Origin: Duganella radicis
GTDB lineage: Bacteria > Pseudomonadota > Gammaproteobacteria > Burkholderiales > Burkholderiaceae_D
Direction: 5' to 3'
Length of the DNA stretch: 64,000 bases
Assembly: GCF_009720825.1 (NCBI RefSeq)
Contig: NZ_WNKY01000002.1
Location: 248,001 to 312,000, forward strand
Each line of letters begins with the position of its first letter. Within the stretch, counting starts at the first letter, position 1. Below the pieces are notes generated by a model. That model made no database searches and was not told the origin of the DNA. It saw only the letters and a list, made by a program, of their open reading frames with translations. Of this stretch, positions 28,798 through 37,890 are shown piece by piece. The translations under genes were made by a program, and so were the position numbers.

Positions 28798-29819
28798 GCG
28801 CCGCGCTCATTCAGCATGGCGAAACCGCGCTGGTGCCACACCGGGTAGGCCGGCGGCACATTGCTGGCTTGCTCCAGCAGCGCATTCTGCTCCGGCGTCA
28901 ACGACCAGCCGGTGGCACCGATGTTTTCGATCAGTTGCTTCTCGTCGCGCGCGCCGATGATGACGTTGGAGACGGTCTTTTTACCCAACAGCCAGTTGAG
29001 CGCAATCTGCGGAATCGACTTGCTGGTCTGCTCCGCCACCACGTCCAACGCTTCGATAATCCGGAACAGGCGTTCCTCTTCAAAGTGCGGGCCGGTGCCG
29101 GCGATGTCGTGTGCGCGCGTGCCCGGTTTGGCCGGCTGACCACGGCGGATCTTGCCGGTCAGCTTACCCCAGCCCAGCGGGCTCCAGACCACCGCGCCCA
29201 CGCCCTGATCCTCCGCCAGCGGCGCCAGCTCCCATTCGTAATCGCGGTTCAGCAGCGAGTAGTAAATCTGGTGTGCCACGTGGCGCGGATAGCCGTAGCG
29301 CTCCGATGTCGCCAGAGATTTCATCAAATGCCAGCCGGAGAAATTGGATGCGCCGATATAGCGCACCTTGCCGGCGCGGACCAACTGGTCCAGCGTGGAG
29401 AGGGTTTCCTCGACCGGTGTGTTGTAGTCCTGGCCGTGCAGTTGCAGCAAGTCGATATGCTCGACCTGTAGCCGTTGCAGGGATTTGTCAACCGCCTCGA
29501 TAATGTGCTGGCGCGAGGAGCCGTAGTCGTTGGGGCCCTGGCCGGTCGGGAAGGTGACCTTGGTCGAGATCAGCAAGCGATTGCGCTTGCCCTTGATGGC
29601 CTGGCCGAGGATTTGTTCGGCAAGGCCGTCCGAATACACATCGGCGGTATCGAACATGGAGACACCATGTTCAAGGCACACATCGATCAGCCGCGAAGCG
29701 CCGCCCGCGTCCGTACTGCCCCAGGCTTTGAAGAAGTCATTGCCGCCGCCAAAAGTCGCCGTGCCAAAACTCAGCTCGGGCACACGCAAACCAGATTTTC
29801 CCAGACGCTTGAAGTTCAT
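28794..29819 (-). CDS. Aldo/keto reductase
   Basis: A 341-residue cytoplasmic NADPH-dependent reductase of the AKR superfamily. The catalytic tetrad is visible as D and Y in FDTADVYSDG, K in ISTKVTF and H in LLQLHGQDY; the cofactor-binding end (IIGARDEKQL) is also present. It is convergent with the TonB receptor and their stops overlap. Its segment order is that of the YajO/Tas-like group. The substrate is unknown. Confidence 0.9.
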   Translation of the reverse strand: MNFKRLGKSGLRVPELSFGTATFGGGNDFFKAWGSTDAGGASRLIDVCLEHGVSMFDTADVYSDGLAEQILGQAIKGKRNRLLISTKVTFPTGQGPNDYGSSRQHIIEAVDKSLQRLQVEHIDLLQLHGQDYNTPVEETLSTLDQLVRAGKVRYIGASNFSGWHLMKSLATSERYGYPRHVAHQIYYSLLNRDYEWELAPLAEDQGVGAVVWSPLGWGKLTGKIRRGQPAKPGTRAHDIAGTGPHFEEERLFRIIEALDVVAEQTSKSIPQIALNWLLGKKTVSNVIIGARDEKQLIENIGATGWSLTPEQNALLEQASNVPPAYPVWHQRGFAMLNERGA

Positions 29820-29903
29820 CGCTATCCTCCAGAGAGATGGAGTTTGATTGTAGCGCGCAAAGGAAAATCGCGCTGATCGCCGCAGTGATACGATTTCCCC
29901 ATC

Positions 29904-30179
29904 ATGGGTACCAGGCGCAAACCACCAGAAGTCGAGCTTGTTATCAGAGAAGACGGTTCGGCGCTCAAGACCGTCAAGTTCGGTTCAGTCACCGTCACCG
30001 CCCCAGCGCCCAGCGCGGAGGAGGTGGAACACAACGTCCGTGAAGGCCAAAAGGCGCTTGCACGAGCACTGCGCCGGATGCTCCGGGCCGGCGTAAACCT
30101 CCCCCAGCCGCCAAACGTCCCCTACTTCCACGCCGACCCCGATATTCCCGGTCGAATCATCCGCAAACTGAATGGCTGA
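29904..30179 (+). CDS. Hypothetical protein, 91 residues
   Basis: An open frame of 91 residues with a basic start (MGTRRKPPEV), a hydrophobic beta-like centre (VKFGSVTVTAP) and an amphipathic helix (EVEHNVREGQKALARALRRM). It has no signal peptide or recognised domain. There is no clear ribosome binding site before the ATG, so the start is uncertain. It is transcribed divergently from the aldo/keto reductase. Confidence 0.45.
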   Translation: MGTRRKPPEVELVIREDGSALKTVKFGSVTVTAPAPSAEEVEHNVREGQKALARALRRMLRAGVNLPQPPNVPYFHADPDIPGRIIRKLNG

Positions 30180-30218
30180 GCGAATCCGGCACCATCGTGA
30201 ACGGGGGATACCACCATC

Positions 30219-30374
30219 ATGGTGGACAACAGCCGTGAGCCGCAGCAAGCCTTTACGCTGTGCCGCGTGCAGATTAAAAAGGATGAGGTGTATGACCGCC
30301 GCAATCAGCGCGGGGTGATGCCCGCGCCGATTGCCGAGTGGATGAATCGTGTCAGCCCCCGCACAGCGGGTTAG
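30219..30374 (+). CDS. Possible 51-residue protein
   Basis: A short open frame from ATG 30219 to TAG 30372-30374, starting [14 protein letters not shown] and ending [16 protein letters not shown] lies about ten bases upstream as a possible ribosome binding site. Its stop overlaps the stop of the convergent chemoreceptor gene. The start codon falls in a small palindrome CCACCATCATGGTGG (30211-30225) that could hide or expose it. Weak evidence only. Confidence 0.3.
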   Translation: MVDNSREPQQAFTLCRVQIKKDEVYDRRNQRGVMPAPIAEWMNRVSPRTAG

Positions 30375-32083
30375 AACTCTTCCCACTCGTCGCCGGAAGA
30401 GGCTTCCTTGCGCGTCTGCGGTGCTGGTTTGGCGGCTGGTTTCGCCGCGGGTTTGGCGCGTGGCGTCTTGGGCAGCACGGCGACAGCGGCACGCTGTGGC
30501 GCTATTACCGGCGCGGGCGCCGGTGCGTAGGCCACGTGCGAGGCGTTGATCTTGAACGCGCTGACCACTTGTTCCAGCTTGTCCGCCTGGTCGCGCAACA
30601 AGGTCGCTGCGGCGGCGGTCTGCTCCACCAGCGATGCATTTTGCTGCGTGCTCTGATCCATTTCCGTTACCGCGCGATGCACCTGGGCGATACCGTCGTT
30701 CTGCTCCTGCGTGGCCGCGCTGATTTCGCCCACGATGTCGGTCACCTGCTTGATGCTGGAGACCACTTCGTGCATGGTGCTGCCGGCCTGCTCCACCAGC
30801 TTGGTGCCCGAGCCAACCTTCTCCACCGAGTCATCGATCAGCGCCTTGATTTCCTTGGCTGCCGCCGCCGAGCGCTGCGCCAGATTGCGCACCTCGGTCG
30901 CCACCACGGCGAAGCCACGTCCCTGTTCACCGGCACGCGCCGCTTCCACCGCCGCATTCAGCGCCAGGATGTTGGTCTGGAACGCGATGCCATCGATGAC
31001 CGAAATAATATCGACAATCTTGCGCGAAGATTCGTTGATCGAGCCCATGGTCACCACCACCTGCTCCACCACCGAACCGCCCTGCGTCGCCACTTCCGAC
31101 GCCGAACGCGCCAGTTGGTTGGCCTGGCGTGCATTGTCGGCATTCTGGCCCACGGTGGAAGTCAGCTGCTCCATGCTGGCGGCGGTCTGCTCCAGCGCCG
31201 CCGCCTGCGACGAAGTGCGCTGCGACAGGTCGCCGGTGCCGACCGCGATCTGCTGCGAAGCCGCACCCACCGCGCTGGTGGAGGCACGCACCGTCTCGAT
31301 CACGCCGGCAATCTGCACCAGCAGCTTGTTGAACGCCACCGCCGTGTGGCCGATTTCGTCCATGCGTTCCACCTTGATCTGATGCGTCAGGTCCAGCGAC
31401 TGGCTCACATCTTCCAGCGTGCCACGGATCGATTCCAGGCTGCCCTTGATGGTCACGTACAGCTGCCACGCCAGCGCGCCGGTCACCAGCACCGCCAGCA
31501 CAATCACCGTCACCAGCAGGCGGAAAGCGAAGTTGTAGGCCGCCACACTCTCGGTGCGCACATCCTCGATCAGCTTGTTGTTGTAGGCGATATGATCGTC
31601 AAAGGCTTTTTTGACGCCAGCCGCCGACGTGGCCAACGGCGTACCCGCTTGCAGCGTGGCGCGCACCGCGTCCATGTCGCCGGCATGCGCGCCGGCCAGG
31701 AACGGTACCAGCGCCTGGCGATAAGCGGCCATGGCCGCCTTGTCGGCTTCCAGCATCTTGCGATCGGTATCGTCGACGATGCGTTCCTTCTCGTACAGCG
31801 CAACCACTTCGTCAAACTTGGCGTGGGCATCGTTGTAGGCTTTGTCCAGCGCGGTTTTATCCGCCAGATTGGAGAACACCGACAAGCGATAGCCAGCCAG
31901 ACGACTATCCGCCAGATAGCCCTTGGCCATATTCAAACCGGCGATGCTGGGAATCAGATTGGTTTGTACTCTATCCAGCCGCTGCTGCGCGCGCGCGAGC
32001 TGGGTAAGACCGGCGGCGCCGACAAAGATCAGCGCCACCAAGGCCAACGACAGGGTTAATATCAGTCGCTTCGTAATCGTCAT
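30371..32083 (-). CDS. Methyl-accepting chemotaxis protein
   Basis: A 570-residue chemoreceptor. An N-terminal membrane helix ([16 protein letters not shown]), a four-helix-bundle periplasmic sensor, a second membrane helix ([18 protein letters not shown]), a HAMP domain and the coiled-coil signalling domain follow in order; the hairpin tip reads [20 protein letters not shown]. The C-terminal tail is proline/alanine/lysine-rich and ends EEF, a short acidic tail of the sort used for adaptation enzyme docking. I start it at the ATG at 32083 (AGAAAAG upstream). The ligand is unknown. Confidence 0.92.
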   Translation of the reverse strand: MTITKRLILTLSLALVALIFVGAAGLTQLARAQQRLDRVQTNLIPSIAGLNMAKGYLADSRLAGYRLSVFSNLADKTALDKAYNDAHAKFDEVVALYEKERIVDDTDRKMLEADKAAMAAYRQALVPFLAGAHAGDMDAVRATLQAGTPLATSAAGVKKAFDDHIAYNNKLIEDVRTESVAAYNFAFRLLVTVIVLAVLVTGALAWQLYVTIKGSLESIRGTLEDVSQSLDLTHQIKVERMDEIGHTAVAFNKLLVQIAGVIETVRASTSAVGAASQQIAVGTGDLSQRTSSQAAALEQTAASMEQLTSTVGQNADNARQANQLARSASEVATQGGSVVEQVVVTMGSINESSRKIVDIISVIDGIAFQTNILALNAAVEAARAGEQGRGFAVVATEVRNLAQRSAAAAKEIKALIDDSVEKVGSGTKLVEQAGSTMHEVVSSIKQVTDIVGEISAATQEQNDGIAQVHRAVTEMDQSTQQNASLVEQTAAAATLLRDQADKLEQVVSAFKINASHVAYAPAPAPVIAPQRAAVAVLPKTPRAKPAAKPAAKPAPQTRKEASSGDEWEEF

Positions 32084-32179
32084 TGTGACTTTTCTCATGG
32101 AAGTGGGAGGAGATTCGGCCGTCTATGCGGCCTGAATTGAGTATAACTGATGAGAAGCGGCTGTCGAAGCCAAACTACC

Positions 32180-32480
32180 ATCAACCCAGCAGGAACTTCA
32201 GTCGCTCGTCAGCCCGCGACTGGGAGATTTCCAGTATCTCCGCCTCTGCTTGTTCAGCAAATTTGAGCAGCACGATATACATGTTATCCCCTCTTGGTAT
32301 TTGCCCGCCGCGACTGCGGCCAGCCATAGATTCATTTGTTCGACTTCCAGTTTGATGAATACCTCGTCGTGGCTGAAGGATGTGATCCAGCTTGGCCAGA
32401 TCATTCGTCAGAGTGCCAACAGGGCAGCCGTGCCGCATGATCTTGACGCGATTGGCGATCAAGTGGGAATAGATGACTGT
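32180..32480 (-). pseudogene. Decayed C-terminal remnant of a TetR-family regulator
   Basis: In one frame the stretch IYSHLIANRVKIMRHGCPVG followed by TLTNDLAKLDH matches the ligand-domain motif (HGCPVGTL..EL.KLDH) of many TetR regulators. The match then continues in another frame (FSHDEVFIKLEVEQMNLWLA), so a frameshift is needed. The N-terminal helix-turn-helix is missing: upstream sequence is the end of the PhnD-like gene. A later open segment ending ADERLKFLLG may be the old C-terminus. This is a reading by eye; a small real ORF here is less likely. Confidence 0.45.
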
Positions 32481-32481
32481 C

Positions 32482-33282
32482 CTACATTATCAATAATGCG
32501 GGATATCCGACGGAGATGGATTCGGCTTCGAGTTGCGAGATGCGGCTGTACTCGGCATCTGTGCGATGCTGAAAGGCTTTGATGTGCAACGCCTCCATGT
32601 GCGTGCACAGTTGTGGACTGGGCGACAGCAGGGCTGATCGCAGGCGCGTCTGGACTTCTTTCGGCACGCTGCGTGCGGTTATCAACGGCAGGCCGGGCGA
32701 GGATGTGGAATATTGCAGGACCTTGATGCCTTGCACGGCATCCGGCACTTCGTCACGCAGATAACCGAAGGTGACGCAGTCGATGGCGGCGATATCCGCC
32801 TCCCCTTCACGCACCGCGTGCAGGCTGGCGACATGCGCGCCGGTCCATTTCACCTTGCCGAAAAAGCGGCCGTCGCGCGCCAATGGCGCCACGGCGTGGC
32901 GCAGCACGTTCATGCCGCTGTTGGAATGCAGGTCGTTGACAGCGGCGGTAAGCCCGCGTGCATCGGCCAGCGAGTCGACGCCGTCGACAGCGCGGGTGAC
33001 GATCACACTGGAGTAATTGCTGCCTTCGCATCCGGGAAAATCGAAACACGGCGTAGCCAGCAATGACACCACGCCGCGCAGGAAGCTCACGTAGGGATAG
33101 CCGCAAGTCTGACCCAGCAGCAGGTCCGGACGACGCCACAAGGCGGGCAATTCCGGCTGTTTCAACAGCTGCACCTCATCGCGCACATCGGCGTCGGCCA
33201 GCACTGTCGCCAGCAAAGCCTCGTACTCCCGCTGCAAGCGCGGGGTGACGTTATACATCGGCAGGGAGACAGTCCAGTTCAT
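32482..33282 (-). CDS. PhnD-like substrate-binding protein without signal peptide
   Basis: A 266-residue protein of the phosphate/phosphonate (PhnD) periplasmic-binding fold: GQTCGYPYVSFLRG, then SNYSSVIVTR, NSGMNVLRHAVAPLA and AAIDCVTFGYL are the usual ligand-loop blocks. It starts MNWTVSLPMY with no export signal, so it appears cytoplasmic. It overlaps the desaturase stop (ATGA at 33279-33282), so the two are coupled. No ABC permease or ATPase is adjacent. A sensing or ligand-carrying role is possible; nothing in the sequence fixes it. Confidence 0.75.
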   Translation of the reverse strand: MNWTVSLPMYNVTPRLQREYEALLATVLADADVRDEVQLLKQPELPALWRRPDLLLGQTCGYPYVSFLRGVVSLLATPCFDFPGCEGSNYSSVIVTRAVDGVDSLADARGLTAAVNDLHSNSGMNVLRHAVAPLARDGRFFGKVKWTGAHVASLHAVREGEADIAAIDCVTFGYLRDEVPDAVQGIKVLQYSTSSPGLPLITARSVPKEVQTRLRSALLSPSPQLCTHMEALHIKAFQHRTDAEYSRISQLEAESISVGYPALLIM

Positions 33283-34223
33283 GGCATGCGAGGGTGTACA
33301 GGTGCGTCTATCGGGTGGAAGCCATAGCGGCGCATCAGCTCACCGTAGCCATTGATCTGGAAGCCGCCGCTGCGCGCATTATAAGCCTCGCGCCGCGCAC
33401 CATACACGCGCGGTAGCAGATACCACGGCAGCGATGGCAGGTCATGGTGCACCAGGTGCAGGTTATTGTTCAGGAACAGAATGCGGAACACCAGCCCCGC
33501 ATCATTCAGCACGATGCGCTGCTTGTGATCTTCGGCCGGACGATGCTCGTAGTAGGAGCGGATCATGGCCAGCGATTGCGCCGGATACGAAATCGCCAGC
33601 AGATACCAGATCGCCGATACGCCGAACACCATCTCCACCCACCACAGCAAAGCGGCCAGCATCAGCAGATGGCGCAGCCACACGCCGGCATCGCGGAAAT
33701 CGCCGCCCAGCAGCTTGCGTGCCGCGCCACCCCACGTTTTGGTGATCGCCAGCGCCGGGCCGATGGCCAGACGGCCCCAGAACGTCTTGTTCAGCCAATG
33801 CAGTACGCGCAGCGGACGGCTCATGGCAGCCCATTCGGCGGGCGACACATAAGTGCTCTCCTCGTCCAGTTCTGGCAAGGTCAGATCGAAGTCGTTGTGA
33901 TGGCGCAGATGGCTCTCGCGATAAATCTCGTACGGATACCATACGGCCAGCGGCGCATAGCCAAATATGCGGTTCAGCCATGGCCAGCGCGTGGGATGTC
34001 CGTGTATCAACTCGTGCTGGAGCGACATGTACCACGCGCACCACCAGATCATCAGCAAGGTAGCCGGCGCGGCGCCAAGCAGCGGCCAGCAAGCCAGCGT
34101 GGCGGACCAGCCGCCGTAAATTGTCACCATCAGCAGCCAGGTCGGCCACTCGCCGCGCCACAGCGGACGCCCGCGTTCCGACGCCACCTCCTGCCGCTGC
34201 GCTTCGTCTATCCAGGCTTGCAT
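33279..34223 (-). CDS. Membrane fatty acid desaturase
   Basis: A 314-residue integral membrane di-iron enzyme. Three histidine boxes are present: HELIHGH, HLRHH and HLVHHD, with hydrophobic segments between them (for example WLLMVTIYGGWSATLACW). The ATG at 34223 is chosen because GGGAG lies at a proper distance; a TTG at 34229 is the alternative. The family includes fatty acyl desaturases, hydroxylases and beta-carotene-type enzymes. The gene is coupled to the PhnD-like gene, an unusual partner. Confidence 0.85.
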   Translation of the reverse strand: MQAWIDEAQRQEVASERGRPLWRGEWPTWLLMVTIYGGWSATLACWPLLGAAPATLLMIWWCAWYMSLQHELIHGHPTRWPWLNRIFGYAPLAVWYPYEIYRESHLRHHNDFDLTLPELDEESTYVSPAEWAAMSRPLRVLHWLNKTFWGRLAIGPALAITKTWGGAARKLLGGDFRDAGVWLRHLLMLAALLWWVEMVFGVSAIWYLLAISYPAQSLAMIRSYYEHRPAEDHKQRIVLNDAGLVFRILFLNNNLHLVHHDLPSLPWYLLPRVYGARREAYNARSGGFQINGYGELMRRYGFHPIDAPVHPRMP

Positions 34224-34311
34224 ATACAAATCTCCCTATGGACGAGTATATGAAGTGACTACGCGGCTGGAAACGAATTAAATCAGTTTTTCTTATACGG
34301 ATTCTGTGGAA

Positions 34312-34331
34312 TTAACTAAATAGTTAGTGTA
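34312..34331. promoter_or_regulatory. TetR-type operator 1, upstream of the quinate-ester esterase operon
   Basis: TTAACTAAATAGTTAGTGTA, whose complement fits the consensus TACACTAACYAKHTAGTTAA shared with sites at 40518 and 45341. The core AACTANNTAGTT is palindromic. It lies 34 bases before the esterase ATG, a position suited to repression. The TetR protein at 40587 is the likely binder. Confidence 0.75.
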
Positions 34332-34364
34332 TTCTCTGTTAAAAAATCCACGAGGAGACACGAT

Positions 34365-35969
34365 ATGAAATATCTGGCAATCGCCGGCATGGCGGTGGCA
34401 GGCATGGCATCGGCGCAAACCATGGTGAGTATCGACCGCGGGAAGATTGAGGGCCTTACCCTGCCCTCCGGCGTGCGAGCCTGGCTGGGCGTGCCCTTCG
34501 CCGCGCCCCCGGTACGCGAGCTGCGTTGGCGCGCGCCGCAGCCGGCGGCACCTTGGCGTGACGTTTATCACGCAGACCGCAAGGCACCAGAGTGCATCCA
34601 GCTGCTGCGCCGCAAGGACATCAACCACTACTTCGGCGAGGAAGCCAGCAGCGAGGATTGTCTGTACCTGAATGTATGGGCGCCGGCCAAAGCCAAGGCC
34701 TCGGCGCGGCTGCCGGTGATCGTCTTCATTCATGGCGGCGGCTTCACGGTAGGTTCCAGCGGCATGGCGCTGTATGGCGGTGAGAACGTGGCGGCGCGCG
34801 GCGACGCCGTCTTCGTCAACATGAACTACCGGCTCGGCATCCTTGGCTACATGGCGCATCCCGAGCTGACGGCGGAATCGCCACAGCATGCGTCGGGCAA
34901 TTACGGCTTCCTCGACCAGATCGCGGCACTGCAATGGATACAAAAGAATATCGCCCGCTTCGGCGGCGATCCGTCGCGCGTGACGATTTCCGGCCAGTCG
35001 GCTGGTGCGGCCTCGGTAGGCACCCTGCTCGCCAGCCCGCTGGCCAAGGGTCTGTTCCAGCGTGCGGTGCTGATGAGCGGCGCTGGCGTCAGCAATAACG
35101 CGCCGTCGCTGGCGGAATCGGAAAAGACCGGGCTGGAAGTGCAAAAAGCTGTCGGCGCGGGCTCGCTGGATGAAATGCGTCAGCTGCCGGCCGATAAAGT
35201 CTTCGCCGTGCAGCGCGATTTCCAATTCGGCGAATCCGGATCGGTGACGGTCCGGCCGAATATCGACGGCTACGTCCTGCCGGACAGCATCCCCAACATC
35301 TATGCGGCTGGCCGGCAGAATGACGTGCCGGTGATGGCCGGCTTCACCGCCGACGACATCAGTTTCAGCCCGCTGCGCGGCGTCTCCACGCTGGCGCAGT
35401 TCCGCGACACCGCAGGCAAAATTTACGGTGACCGCGTACAGCAGTTCCTCGAGCTGTATCCCGCTGACAGCGACGCCGATGCGGCGCGCATGAGCCGCTT
35501 GTACAGCCGTCAGGCCATGATAGAAAAAGGCACGCGCGCGATGGCAATCGCGCAGCAGGCCAGCGGCAAGGCGCCGTTCTACATGTTCCTGTTCTCGCAT
35601 GTGCAGCCGTTTAATCCAGCGGTGCAGATCAAAGACAATCCGCAAGGTGCGTATCATACGTCCGACGTGCCGTACTGGTTCCAGACCCAGGATGCGCTGA
35701 ACATGTTCCGCACAACGCGCAACTGGCAACCCTACGACCGCGCGCTGTCCAGGCGCATGATGGACAGCCTGCTGGCCTTCGCCCGCAGCGGCAATCCCGC
35801 AACGCCGGCCACGCCGTGGCCACAATGGCGTCCGAACAGTGCACAATATATCGATTTCGGCACCACTGTGACCGTGCAGTCAGAAGACGCGGCACAGATG
35901 GCATTCCAGAACCAGCCCGTCAACATGACGCCTGGTGCTTCGCCGCTGCCGCGCGGAACGCGCGACTAA
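34365..35969 (+). CDS. Exported type-B carboxylesterase of the quinate-ester regulon
   Basis: A 534-residue carboxylesterase with a Sec signal peptide ending GMASAQT. The nucleophile is S212 (ISGQSAGAAS), the oxyanion HGGG at 123-126, and EDCLYLNVW at 97-105. It leads an operon with an MFS carrier and AroQ behind a TetR-type operator. Given quinate-to-protocatechuate genes under the same operator motif, hydrolysis of hydroxycinnamoyl- or galloyl-quinate/shikimate esters (for example chlorogenate) is the best inference. It is distinct from the esterase at 22325, whose motif is GESAG. Confidence 0.85.
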   Translation: MKYLAIAGMAVAGMASAQTMVSIDRGKIEGLTLPSGVRAWLGVPFAAPPVRELRWRAPQPAAPWRDVYHADRKAPECIQLLRRKDINHYFGEEASSEDCLYLNVWAPAKAKASARLPVIVFIHGGGFTVGSSGMALYGGENVAARGDAVFVNMNYRLGILGYMAHPELTAESPQHASGNYGFLDQIAALQWIQKNIARFGGDPSRVTISGQSAGAASVGTLLASPLAKGLFQRAVLMSGAGVSNNAPSLAESEKTGLEVQKAVGAGSLDEMRQLPADKVFAVQRDFQFGESGSVTVRPNIDGYVLPDSIPNIYAAGRQNDVPVMAGFTADDISFSPLRGVSTLAQFRDTAGKIYGDRVQQFLELYPADSDADAARMSRLYSRQAMIEKGTRAMAIAQQASGKAPFYMFLFSHVQPFNPAVQIKDNPQGAYHTSDVPYWFQTQDALNMFRTTRNWQPYDRALSRRMMDSLLAFARSGNPATPATPWPQWRPNSAQYIDFGTTVTVQSEDAAQMAFQNQPVNMTPGASPLPRGTRD

Positions 35970-35994
35970 AGAATAAAACGACGGAGACCGAAGT

Positions 35995-37305
35995 ATGAAT
36001 CACACCACGGCGACCTACGCGGGCAATCCCGCAGCGCGCACACGGACCCGCTTCACCATGCTGGCGCTGCTGGCGGTAGGCACCATTATCAACTACATGG
36101 ACCGCACGGTGCTGGGCATCGCCGCGCCGCTGATGACGCAGGACTTGCAGATCAATGCCGCCTTGATGGGATTGGTGTTCTCGGCGTTCTCGTGGACCTA
36201 TGCACTGGCGCAGATACCGGGCGGGATCTTCCTCGACCGCTTCGGCAGCAAGCTGACTTACTTCCTGGCGCTGACCTTCTGGTCCATCTTCACCGGCCTG
36301 CAAGGCGCCGCGGTGGGATTGAAATCGCTGCTGCTGGTGCGCTTTGGCCTGGGCGTCAGCGAAGCACCCTGCTTCCCGGTCAACAGCCGCGTGGTGGCGA
36401 CCTGGTTCCCGCAGCATGAACGGGCGCGCGCCACTGGCATCTACACCGTCGGCGAATATCTGGGACTGGCATGCTTTGCACCGAGCTTGTTCTGGTTGAT
36501 GCATAACTTTGGCTGGCGCGCACTGTTTGTGGTGGTCGGCGCGGTAGGCGTGCTGTTTGCGCTGGTGTGGTGGCGCGTGTATCGCGAGCCGAAGGACTCA
36601 ACCACCGTCAATCAGGCGGAACTCGATTACATCGCGGCCGGTGGCGGACTGGAAGACGTCAAGGCCGAGAAGACCAAATTCGCCTGGGGCGACGTGATGA
36701 AGCTGGTGCGCATCCGTCAGATCTGGGGCGCCAGCCTTGGGCAGTTTGCCGGCAATACCACGCTGGTGTTCTTCCTTACGTGGTTCCCGACTTACCTGGC
36801 GACCGAACGTCAAATGGGCTGGCTCAAGGTCGGCTTCTTTGCGGTGTTGCCCTTCCTGGCTGCGGCGGTCGGCGTAATGTTTGGCGGTTGGATATCGGAC
36901 TGGCTGCTCAAGCGTACCGGCTCGGCCAACGTGGCGCGCAAGCTGCCGATCATCTGTGGCCTGATCGGATCGGCCAGCATCATTGGCGCGAATTATGTCG
37001 ATAGTGATGTAGCGGTGATTGCGATCCTGTCGTTTGCTTTCTTCGGCCAAGGCATGGTGGGATTGGGCTGGACGCTGATTTCGGACGTGGCGCCCAAACA
37101 GCTGATGGGTCTCACCGGCGGCATCTTCAACACCTGCTCCAACCTGGCGGGCATTGTCACGCCGCTGGTGATCGGCTTCATCATCAGTGCAACCGGCTCG
37201 TTCTTCTACGCGCTGGTGTACGTGTGTGCGGCGGCTGTGGCGGGATTGCTGGCATATGTATTCGTCGTCGGCGACGTGCGCCGCGTTCAAATTGAGGAAA
37301 ACTGA
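35995..37305 (+). CDS. MFS transporter (anion:cation symporter type), likely quinate/shikimate uptake
   Basis: A 436-residue carrier with twelve predicted membrane segments. MDRTVLGIAAPLM in helix 1 and the DRFGSKLTYFLA loop 2-3 motif are typical of the ACS family, which includes hexuronate, galactonate and phthalate carriers. It sits 25 bases after the esterase gene and overlaps aroQ by one base (TGATG). Uptake of quinate, shikimate or dehydroshikimate across the inner membrane is inferred from context. Confidence 0.88.
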   Translation: MNHTTATYAGNPAARTRTRFTMLALLAVGTIINYMDRTVLGIAAPLMTQDLQINAALMGLVFSAFSWTYALAQIPGGIFLDRFGSKLTYFLALTFWSIFTGLQGAAVGLKSLLLVRFGLGVSEAPCFPVNSRVVATWFPQHERARATGIYTVGEYLGLACFAPSLFWLMHNFGWRALFVVVGAVGVLFALVWWRVYREPKDSTTVNQAELDYIAAGGGLEDVKAEKTKFAWGDVMKLVRIRQIWGASLGQFAGNTTLVFFLTWFPTYLATERQMGWLKVGFFAVLPFLAAAVGVMFGGWISDWLLKRTGSANVARKLPIICGLIGSASIIGANYVDSDVAVIAILSFAFFGQGMVGLGWTLISDVAPKQLMGLTGGIFNTCSNLAGIVTPLVIGFIISATGSFFYALVYVCAAAVAGLLAYVFVVGDVRRVQIEEN

Positions 37306-37736
37306 TGAAGATATTGGTGCTACATGGGATCAATCTGAACATGTTCGGCAAACGGGATCCCGCACAGTACGGCACCGTAACGCTGGCCGAGATCGACCAG
37401 CGCGTGCGGACATTGGGAAAAGAGCTGGGCACCGAGGTGGAATGCTTCCAGACCAACCACGAAGGCGAAATGTGCGAACGGATACATAAGGCGCACGAGG
37501 AAGGATTTCACGGCGTGATAATCAACGCCGGCGCGTGGACGCACTACAGCTACGGCATCCGCGACGCGCTGGCGATACTGAAAGCGCCGATCGTGGAGGT
37601 CCACATGTCCAACGTGCACGCGCGCGAACCCTTCCGCCATGTGTCGGTCTTTGCGGATGTGGTGAAGGGGCAAATTTGCGGGTTTGGAGCGGAGAGCTAT
37701 TTGCTGGCGTTACGCGCGGCTGTAGCAGCCGCCTAA
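37305..37736 (+). CDS. aroQ: Type II 3-dehydroquinate dehydratase
   Basis: A 143-residue dodecameric-type dehydroquinase. The flexible lid carries R17 and catalytic Y22 (GKRDPAQYG), the general acid is H100 in EVHMSNVHARE, and NAGAWTH at 74-80 binds substrate. It interconverts 3-dehydroquinate and 3-dehydroshikimate. In this operon it should serve catabolism of quinate rather than aromatic biosynthesis; a separate housekeeping copy would be expected elsewhere. Confidence 0.95.
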   Translation: MKILVLHGINLNMFGKRDPAQYGTVTLAEIDQRVRTLGKELGTEVECFQTNHEGEMCERIHKAHEEGFHGVIINAGAWTHYSYGIRDALAILKAPIVEVHMSNVHAREPFRHVSVFADVVKGQICGFGAESYLLALRAAVAAA

Positions 37737-37741
37737 AATCA

Positions 37742-37869
37742 GGGTCAGCTCTGTCATTTGGACATCCGGGCAATTTGTTTGAGATTCATCAATACACGTT
37801 TTCAGTGGTTTTAGCGTATTGATCGGGATCAAACAATATACTCGGATGTCCAAATGACAGAGCTGACCC
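37742..37869. repeat. REPIN-like 128-base imperfect palindrome
   Basis: The ends are perfect 27-base inverted repeats (37742-37768 and 37843-37869, outer sequence GGGTCAGCTCTGTCATTTGG). The inner 70 bases are also imperfectly self-complementary (ATTTGTTTGA and ATCAATAC on the left have counterparts on the right), so the whole element can fold as one long hairpin. It lies between the convergent ends of aroQ and the dehydratase gene. It has no coding capacity and fits a REP doublet or a small MITE mobilised in trans. Confidence 0.8.
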
Positions 37870-37890
37870 CGAATTTAGACCCCGAATTTA
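37865..37890. repeat. Tandem 13-base repeat at the edge of the palindrome
   Basis: GACCCCGAATTTA occurs twice head to tail (37865-37877 and 37878-37890). The first copy overlaps the right end of the 128-base palindrome and the second contains the stop codon of the dehydratase gene. It may be a footprint of the element's insertion. Confidence 0.7.

Noticed and set aside
32125-32355. 76-codon plus-strand frame in the gap between chemoreceptor and PhnD-like genes
   Set aside because: The peptide has no recognisable feature, while the minus strand of the same stretch shows TetR-like motifs.
37742-37869. Simple rho-independent terminator for aroQ
   Set aside because: The palindrome is 128 bases long with long perfect arms and no T-tract at its end, which fits a mobile REP-type element better.
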